Below the pieces are notes generated by a model that was given only the letters and a program-made list of their open reading frames with translations, searched no databases and was not told the DNA's origin. A stretch of 64,000 nucleotides of DNA from Caulobacteraceae bacterium (lineage in GTDB: Bacteria; Pseudomonadota; Alphaproteobacteria; Caulobacterales; Caulobacteraceae). Positions 58,781 through 64,000 of the stretch are shown one piece after another. The translations under genes and the position numbers were made by a program. Each line of letters starts with the position of its first letter. Position 1 is the stretch's first letter. Location of the stretch: contig CANESI010000001.1 of NCBI GenBank assembly GCA_947441065.1, forward strand, positions 62,001 to 126,000. The letters run 5' to 3'.

Positions 58781-59719
58781 ATGGCCATCAGCAATCGTAT
58801 TACCCAGATGCTCGGGATCGACTATCCGATCGTCCAAGCCCCGATGGGCTGGATCGCCCGCTCTCAGTTGGCCTCGGCGGTATCCAATACGGGTGCCCTA
58901 GGCATTATCGAGACCTCATCGGGTCAACTCGACGCTATTCGCGAAGAGATCAAGAAGATGAAGGCGCTGACCGACCGGCCCTTCGGCGTCAATATCGCCC
59001 ACGCCTTTGTGCGGGACGAGGAAATCGTCAATTTCGTTATTCAACAGGGGGTCAAGTTCGTGACCACCTCTGCGGGGGACCCGGCCCGCTATTGTCAGCA
59101 GCTCAAGGCCGCAGGCCTGACGGTGTTCCACGTCGTTCCGACCCTGAAGGCCGCGATGAAGGCCGTCGAGGCCGGTGTTGACGGTCTGATCGTCGAGGGC
59201 GGCGAGGGCGGCGGTTTCAAGAACCCGCAGCCGGTCTCGACCATGGTCCTGTTGCCGCTGGTCCGGGCCAATACCAACCTGCCCATCGTTGCAGCAGGCG
59301 GCATTAGCTGTGGCCGGACCATGGCCGCTGCGTTCGCGCTGGGGGCCGAGGGGGTTCAGATGGGCACCCGGATGGTCGCTGCTGAGGAATCGCCGGTTCA
59401 CCCCAACTGGAAACAGGCCATCATTGATGCGGCCGAAACCGACACGGTGTTCCTGAACCAGTTCTCAAAACCCGCCCTGCGCGCCCTACGCACCAAAAAA
59501 ACCACGGCGCTGGAACAGGTTCATGGTCCCCAGATCATGGCCGAGTTTGGTCGATCGCAAGATCTCTATTTTGGCGGCGATATGGAGGCCAGCATCGCCC
59601 TGTCAGGACAGGTCTGCGGCCGGATCAATTCCGTCGAGCCGGTGGCCAAGATCGTCAAGGAGACGATGGCAGAGTTCGACCAGGTGATTGCCGATCTCAG
59701 CCGTCAATATGGCGGCTAG
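58781..59719 (+). CDS. Flavin oxidoreductase, nitronate monooxygenase/FabK family, without the usual His
   Basis: A 312-residue FMN-binding TIM-barrel protein with the family start MAISNRITQMLGIDYPIVQA-type sequence, PMGWI, FGVNIA, and IVAAGGISCGRTMAAAFALG then AEGVQMGTRMVA. Nitronate monooxygenases and FabK carry a catalytic His in an EAGGH motif; here the aligned stretch is EGGEGGGFKN, with Phe146 in that place. It is therefore probably not a true nitronate monooxygenase. AAGGGGAG precedes ATG 58781, supporting it over an upstream in-frame codon. It converges on a tetR gene six bases away. Confidence 0.85.
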   Translation: MAISNRITQMLGIDYPIVQAPMGWIARSQLASAVSNTGALGIIETSSGQLDAIREEIKKMKALTDRPFGVNIAHAFVRDEEIVNFVIQQGVKFVTTSAGDPARYCQQLKAAGLTVFHVVPTLKAAMKAVEAGVDGLIVEGGEGGGFKNPQPVSTMVLLPLVRANTNLPIVAAGGISCGRTMAAAFALGAEGVQMGTRMVAAEESPVHPNWKQAIIDAAETDTVFLNQFSKPALRALRTKKTTALEQVHGPQIMAEFGRSQDLYFGGDMEASIALSGQVCGRINSVEPVAKIVKETMAEFDQVIADLSRQYGG

Positions 59720-59725
59720 GCGGCT

Positions 59726-60334
59726 TTAAGCGGCCTCAAGGGCAAAGCGCAGAACCCGGGCGGCCTCTTTGATCACCCGCTCGCGCTGACCCTCTTGCGG
59801 CTCAGCGGCGGCGAGGGATTGGGCCGATAGGGCCATATCAACGGCGATCCGATAGCGCGCCCAAAGCCGATCACGCGATTGGCTGGGGTCCATGGCGCCT
59901 AGGACATGGACGAACTGGTCCGTGATTTGACTCCGCAGGGTCATGCGACGCTCAGCCAGATGGGGCATCGAAATCAGGGCCTGTTGCAAAGTCTCTGAGC
60001 CATTGACGCTGCGGCCGGCCAGATAGAGGGCTTGCAGCAGGTCTTCGACATGGTCCGACATCACCGCGCGACCCTTGGACGAATAGCGACCGAACCAGAT
60101 ATTGGCGGCCTCGGTCTGGCGATTGAGCAGGCGGTCAACGAGGGCGTCGACCAAAGCCGTTCGCGACTCGAAATTTTGATAGATCTGTTCGACAGGCACA
60201 CCGGCCCGGTCGGCCAGCATGGTCAGACTCAAGGCCTCAAGCCCGAAATCCGCCGCAACAGCCCCCGCTTGATCCAGCAGGTCATCACGGGTCTTGGTGG
60301 CCAAATCCGGCCTAGGGAAGGAATGTTGGGACAA
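59726..60334 (-). CDS. TetR family transcriptional regulator
   Basis: A 202-residue regulator with a TetR-type helix-turn-helix: DLLDQAGAVAADFGLEALSL, then TMLADRAGVPVEQIYQNFES. The C-terminal half is helical with no known ligand motif. The start is TTG at 60334 with AGGA seven bases upstream. It diverges from the amidohydrolase gene, and a perfect 9+9 palindrome lies in the gap, a likely operator for this protein. Confidence 0.85.
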   Translation of the reverse strand: MSQHSFPRPDLATKTRDDLLDQAGAVAADFGLEALSLTMLADRAGVPVEQIYQNFESRTALVDALVDRLLNRQTEAANIWFGRYSSKGRAVMSDHVEDLLQALYLAGRSVNGSETLQQALISMPHLAERRMTLRSQITDQFVHVLGAMDPSQSRDRLWARYRIAVDMALSAQSLAAAEPQEGQRERVIKEAARVLRFALEAA

Positions 60335-60407
60335 GGTCGAGTCCTATAAACCGAGCGTCAGCAAATCATTGTCTTACTTAACATGATTTACACCCCCTGA
60401 GTGTATT

Positions 60408-60430
60408 ATTTTTGCTTCCGTAGCAAAAAT
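60408..60430. promoter_or_regulatory. 23-bp palindrome in the tetR-amidohydrolase gap, candidate TetR operator
   Basis: ATTTTTGCT at 60408-60416 and AGCAAAAAT at 60422-60430 are perfect inverted copies around TCCGT. The site lies 74 bases before the tetR start and about 170 before the amidohydrolase start. Size and symmetry fit a TetR dimer site. No T-run follows on either strand that would make it a terminator. Confidence 0.5.
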
Positions 60431-60600
60431 TACAGTCTGGACGGGTTAGTTGAAAAAATTGTCACTTAAAATCATGGGCTTCCACCAACCCAACCCAGAG
60501 GATGGTCACAAAAATTCGATGCCTGAGCCCAAATTAGGCCTAAGATGGGGTCCAATGACCACCGCCCGCTAGGGTGGGACCCCAGGTGAGGAAAAGCCCA

Positions 60601-62355
60601 ATGACCGACTCAAGCCCTGTTCTGGATCTGGTGATCCGTGGCGGTACCCTCGTCGATGGTTCGGGTTGTCCGGCCTATCTTGGCGATGTTGGCATCAAGA
60701 ATGGCCGCATTGTTGAGGTTGGAACTGTGACCTCTACGGCCAAGCGCACGCTCGATGCCAAGGGGGCCTTGGTCACGCCGGGCTTTGTCGACATCCACAC
60801 CCATTATGATGGTCAGGCGACCTGGGACGGGGTTCTGGCCCCCTCGTCGATCAATGGCGTCACTTCGATTGCCATGGGCAATTGCGGGGTCGGCTTTGCC
60901 CCGGCGCGCAAGGACAAGCATGACTGGCTGATCGCCCTCTTAGAGGGCGTCGAGGACATTCCCGGCACGGCCCTGGCCGAGGGGCTGAGCTGGGACTGGG
61001 AAACCTTCCCTGACTATCTGGACGCTCTGGGGCGGCGCAAATTCGCGGTCGATGTCGGGGCCCATGTGCCGCACGCGGCCTTGCGCGCCTATGTCATGGG
61101 CGATCGGGGCGGCGATCATCTGGAGGTGCCAACCCCCGCTGAGATCGACGAGATGGAGCGCCTGATCCTAGAGGCCATGCAGGCCGGGGCCTTGGGCTTT
61201 TCCACCTCGCGCACCTATGTCCACCGCTCGCGCAGCGGCGATAGCATCGGCACCCTATCGGCGACAGAGGCCGAGCTGATGGGCGCGGCGCGCGCCTTGA
61301 AAGCGGCGGGGCGAGGGGTCATTCAACTGATCTCTGACGCCTATCTGACCCCCGATGATGAGTTTGCCGAGCGTGAGCTGGGCCTGATCCGCACGCTGGC
61401 CGGGGCCTGCGGGGGCAAGCTGTCCTTCACGGTCCAGCAGACCGATGATGCGCCGGACCGCTGGAAGTTTATCTCCGAGCGGGTCGAGGCGATGGTCAAG
61501 GACGGCCTGCCCGTGACCATGCAGGTCGCGCCCCGTCCGCTGGGCCTGATCCTGTCCTTTGCTGCGACGGTCAATCCGTTCTTCATCACCCCCACCTATC
61601 GCAGCCTCTTGAGCCTGCCGCTTGCGGCAAGGCTCTTGAAGCTGGCGAAGCCGCAGGTCCGCGCTCAGATCTTGAAGGAGCATGCGGTCGGTGATGCGCC
61701 CGGCATGACCGCCGTGGTCCTGCGCGGCTTTGGCAAGATGTTCCGCATGACCGATCCGGTCGATTATGAGCCACGCACCGAGAACTCGCTCGAGGCCGAA
61801 GCCAAGGCGCGCGGGATCGACGTGGCAGGCCATGTCTATGACACCTTGCTGGAGGAGGGCGGGCAGCGCCTGATCTATCAGCCCCTGATCAACTATGCCC
61901 GAGGCGACCTATCGGACGTCTATGGCATGATGACCGCTCCCAACAGCCTCTATGGCCTGTCCGACGGCGGCGCCCATTGCGGCACCATCTGTGACGGCAG
62001 TTTCCCCACCACCTCGCTTGGCCTCTGGAGCAAGGGCGATAGGGCTGGGCGCAAGATCGCGATTGAGACCCTGATCCATGGCTATACCCGCCGCAATGCC
62101 GAGCATGTCGGCTGGCACGACCGGGGGCTTCTGGCGCCGGGGATGCTGGCCGATATCAATGTCATCGATCAGGACGCCCTGTCGCTCAGCCCGCCAGAGA
62201 TTGTCCAGGATCTGCCTGCGGGTGGAACCCGGCTCTTGCAAAAGGCCCACGGCTATCGCTGGACCCTCAAGAGCGGGATCGTCACCTTCGAAAATGGCCA
62301 ATGGACCGGCGAACTGCCCGGGCGTCTGGTGCGAGGCGATCAGGTCGCCGCCTAG
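60601..62355 (+). CDS. N-acyl-D-amino-acid deacylase family amidohydrolase
   Basis: A 584-residue amidohydrolase. The N-terminal strand region (DLVIRGGTLVDGSGCPAYLG) leads to the metal-site HxH in VDIHTHYDGQATWDG and the family Cys in AMGNCGVGFAP, which bridges metals in D-aminoacylase. The late Asp is in GLSDGGAHCGTICDGSF, and the closing GLLAPGMLADINVIDQDAL is typical. Two His metal ligands of characterised D-aminoacylases are not evident: the places read VIQLISDAYLT and LSFTVQQTDDAP. It may act on D-amino-acid derivatives or another amide. GAGGAAA precedes ATG 60601. Confidence 0.85.
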   Translation: MTDSSPVLDLVIRGGTLVDGSGCPAYLGDVGIKNGRIVEVGTVTSTAKRTLDAKGALVTPGFVDIHTHYDGQATWDGVLAPSSINGVTSIAMGNCGVGFAPARKDKHDWLIALLEGVEDIPGTALAEGLSWDWETFPDYLDALGRRKFAVDVGAHVPHAALRAYVMGDRGGDHLEVPTPAEIDEMERLILEAMQAGALGFSTSRTYVHRSRSGDSIGTLSATEAELMGAARALKAAGRGVIQLISDAYLTPDDEFAERELGLIRTLAGACGGKLSFTVQQTDDAPDRWKFISERVEAMVKDGLPVTMQVAPRPLGLILSFAATVNPFFITPTYRSLLSLPLAARLLKLAKPQVRAQILKEHAVGDAPGMTAVVLRGFGKMFRMTDPVDYEPRTENSLEAEAKARGIDVAGHVYDTLLEEGGQRLIYQPLINYARGDLSDVYGMMTAPNSLYGLSDGGAHCGTICDGSFPTTSLGLWSKGDRAGRKIAIETLIHGYTRRNAEHVGWHDRGLLAPGMLADINVIDQDALSLSPPEIVQDLPAGGTRLLQKAHGYRWTLKSGIVTFENGQWTGELPGRLVRGDQVAA

Positions 62356-62378
62356 GCTGAACGGGGGGGGCAGGCTCT

Positions 62379-62942
62379 GTGGGATCAGATCATCGCCATA
62401 TTGTGTGGAGTTTTCTGATCGCTGCCCTTGGTAATGGGGCGGTCCTCTGGCTGCTGTCCCAGACCGCTGATGAGCCGCCGCCCGTGGCCGACCCCGCCAT
62501 GGTGGTCAGCCTCTATCAGCCGTTCAAGATTGCGCCGACCCCAACGGTAAAGACCAAGCCGCAAGGTCGGGCGAAAGGCCCTAGGCCATCGCTTGAGCGT
62601 CCAGCCCTGCCCACAACCGAGACAGCGGTGCCCATGGCCAATGAACCAGACGCAAAGCCCGCAGCCTATGTCTTGCCCTTTAAGGGGTTGGTTGGCTGCT
62701 CAGACGCCTTGCAGTCTCTAAGGTCTGACGCGGACAAGACCCGCTGCCTGCAACAGTGGGGCCGCACGGCTAGGGATCAGACCGCCCCAGAGCGGCTGGC
62801 CCCCATCGATCCGCGCAAGCGGGCAGAATATGACCAGATTGCGCGCCAGCAGGCCCGGTTTAAAGATCGGACCTTGCCCAACCCGATTGTGCCTTGCAAA
62901 GGTCCCGGGTCGAACTTCGGCTTGGGCTGTAACGCGCCCTAA
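62379..62942 (+). CDS. Membrane-anchored proline-rich protein, function unknown
   Basis: A 187-residue protein, GTG start at 62379 behind a G-rich stretch. One N-terminal helix (IVWSFLIAALGNGAVLWLLS) is followed by a Pro/Lys/Thr-rich region (PFKIAPTPTVKTKPQGRAKG) and a domain with four Cys (LVGCSDALQSL, KTRCLQQWG, IVPCKGPG, LGCNAP). The first part recalls TonB-type proteins, but no TonB C-terminal fold is seen. It probably lies in the periplasm with two disulfides. It lies 23 bases after the amidohydrolase and overlaps the convergent symporter gene by four bases. Confidence 0.6.
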   Translation: MGSDHRHIVWSFLIAALGNGAVLWLLSQTADEPPPVADPAMVVSLYQPFKIAPTPTVKTKPQGRAKGPRPSLERPALPTTETAVPMANEPDAKPAAYVLPFKGLVGCSDALQSLRSDADKTRCLQQWGRTARDQTAPERLAPIDPRKRAEYDQIARQQARFKDRTLPNPIVPCKGPGSNFGLGCNAP

Positions 62943-64000
62943 CTCTTGACGGCTTCTGGCTCTGGCGTCTCTAACTGATTTTCCCACTTGGCGACGACAA
63001 CGGAGGCCACCGAATTGCCGACCACATTGGTGGCGCTGCGGCCCATATCGAGCAGGTGATCGACCGCGAGGATTAGGAGCAGGCCCGCTTCGGGAATCTT
63101 GAAATAGCCCAGGGTCGCGGCGATGACGACGAGCGAGGCGCGCGGCACCCCGGCAATGCCCTTTGACGTGATCATCAAGAGCAGCAGCATCATGATCTGC
63201 TGACCGATGCTGAGCTCAATGCCATAGGCCTGCGCGATGAACAGGGTCGCGAAGGTGCAGTACATCATCGAGCCATCGAGATTGAACGAATAGCCGAGCG
63301 GCAGAACAAAGCTGGCAATCTTGCGCGACACGCCAAATTTCTGGAGCTGTTCGAGGGTGCGCGGATAGGCGGCCTCCGAACTGGCGGTCGAGAAGGCCAG
63401 AAGGACCGGCTCGCGGACCATAGCAAAGAGGCCCACACCCCTTGCGCCAACCACGGCCACGGCGGCCAGAAGCAACAGGCCCCAAAGGACGCCAAGCGAC
63501 AGATAGAAACCGCCGACAAACTTGGCATAGCTGAGCAGGACCATAAGACCCTGTGTGGCCACGGTCGAGGCGAGGGCAGCAAAGATCGCAAAGGGGGCGA
63601 ACAGCATCACATAGCCGGTGATCTTGAGCATGACCTGAGACACCTGCTCAGCCAGCTGCAGGACCGCCGGGGCCTTGTCGTCGATGGAGGCGATGGCGGT
63701 GCCGACAAAGATCGAGAAAACGACAATCTGCAAGATCTCGTTGTTGGCCATGGCCTCAACGATGGATTTGGGCACCAGATGGGTGATAAAATCCTTGAGG
63801 GACAGGGTCGTGGCATCGACTGAACTGGCCGCTGTCACATCCGGCAGGGGGATGTTCAGGCCAACGCCCGGCGAAATCAGTTGGACCATGATCAGGCCGA
63901 TGGACAGGGAAACGACCGAGGCGGTGATGAACCAGCCCATGGTCTTGGCGCCGACCCGCCCGATGGCGGCGGCATCCTCCATGTGGGCGATCCCGACCAC
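62939..64000 (-). CDS. Dicarboxylate/amino acid:cation symporter (DAACS), N-terminus outside window
   Basis: 353 residues are visible; the gene runs off the right edge on the minus strand, so its N-terminus is missing. DAACS features: the serine-rich hairpin region (REPVLLAFSTASSEAAYPRT), the helix 7 motif GYSFNLDGSMMYCTFATLFI and the late MGRSATNVVGNSVASVVVAK. Eight or so hydrophobic stretches including two re-entrant loops are present. It imports C4-dicarboxylates or acidic amino acids with H+ or Na+; DctA and GltP types cannot be separated here. Confidence 0.92.
   Translation of the reverse strand: MVGIAHMEDAAAIGRVGAKTMGWFITASVVSLSIGLIMVQLISPGVGLNIPLPDVTAASSVDATTLSLKDFITHLVPKSIVEAMANNEILQIVVFSIFVGTAIASIDDKAPAVLQLAEQVSQVMLKITGYVMLFAPFAIFAALASTVATQGLMVLLSYAKFVGGFYLSLGVLWGLLLLAAVAVVGARGVGLFAMVREPVLLAFSTASSEAAYPRTLEQLQKFGVSRKIASFVLPLGYSFNLDGSMMYCTFATLFIAQAYGIELSIGQQIMMLLLLMITSKGIAGVPRASLVVIAATLGYFKIPEAGLLLILAVDHLLDMGRSATNVVGNSVASVVVAKWENQLETPEPEAVKS

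Overview
The window looks like a chromosomal segment of an alphaproteobacterium, most likely of the order Caulobacterales. The evidence is the high G+C with strong coding bias, a complete pilA-cpaABCDEF-tadBC pilus cluster in Caulobacter order, a short alpha-type flagellin, a lipoprotein resembling the CC0125/CC1285 family, the tsaE-amgK-murU-addB-addA-trxA operon, and a large TonB-dependent receptor. No rRNA, transposase, integrase, CRISPR array or prophage gene was seen. One tRNA gene, tRNA-Gly(CCC), is present.

Layout. Positions 1-5.4 kb hold the end of a short-chain dehydrogenase, an emrA-emrB-tetR drug-efflux operon, and a second dehydrogenase with a DMT exporter. From 5.4 to 12.1 kb lie mixed metabolic genes: a YhhN protein, a 3-hydroxyacyl-CoA dehydrogenase-like SDR, a haloalkane dehalogenase-like hydrolase with an altered catalytic triad, a lipoprotein, a LysE exporter, a MAPEG protein and a zinc alcohol dehydrogenase. 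From 11.2 to 17.3 kb purU diverges from soxBDAG, a heterotetrameric sarcosine oxidase. Sarcosine oxidase makes glycine, H2O2 and methylene-THF, and PurU can help regenerate free THF. From 17.3 to 28.2 kb runs a long minus-strand block (trxA, addA, addB, murU, amgK, tsaE, an acyltransferase, a tetR) covering redox, recombination, cell-wall recycling and tRNA modification.

From 28.5 to 32 kb there is a CYTH-CHAD protein and acetate kinase. Directly upstream of ackA is an in-frame chimera of the start of cytochrome cbb3 oxidase subunit I (ccoN) and the end of a phosphate acyltransferase (pta/ptb); this is the most unusual object in the window. From 32.2 to 36.5 kb follow a small membrane protein, a globin-coupled chemoreceptor, a flagellin, an unknown secreted protein and the tRNA. 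From 36.5 to 43 kb are housekeeping genes (HD protein, nudC, pheA, kdsB, a membrane-anchored cytochrome c, an NlpC/P60 hydrolase, a leucyl aminopeptidase).

From 43 to 55.3 kb lies the Tad/Flp pilus locus: a TPR protein, tadC, tadB, cpaF, cpaE, cpaD, cpaC, cpaB, cpaA and pilA. A very AT-rich gap separates these from a plus-strand set with a stand-alone secretin N-domain protein and two TadE-like pseudopilins. A FlgC-like protein faces them. The last 9 kb carry a TonB-dependent receptor with a strong terminator, a flavin oxidoreductase of the nitronate monooxygenase family that lacks the usual histidine, a TetR regulator with a candidate 23-bp palindromic operator, a D-aminoacylase-family amidohydrolase with altered metal-ligand positions, an unknown membrane-anchored protein and the 3' part of a dicarboxylate/cation symporter gene.

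No clearly new multi-gene system was recognised. The most useful leads are the ccoN-ptb chimera, three enzymes with changed catalytic or metal-binding residues, and several repeat or palindrome elements in regulatory gaps. All family assignments come from reading the translated sequence; no database search was run.
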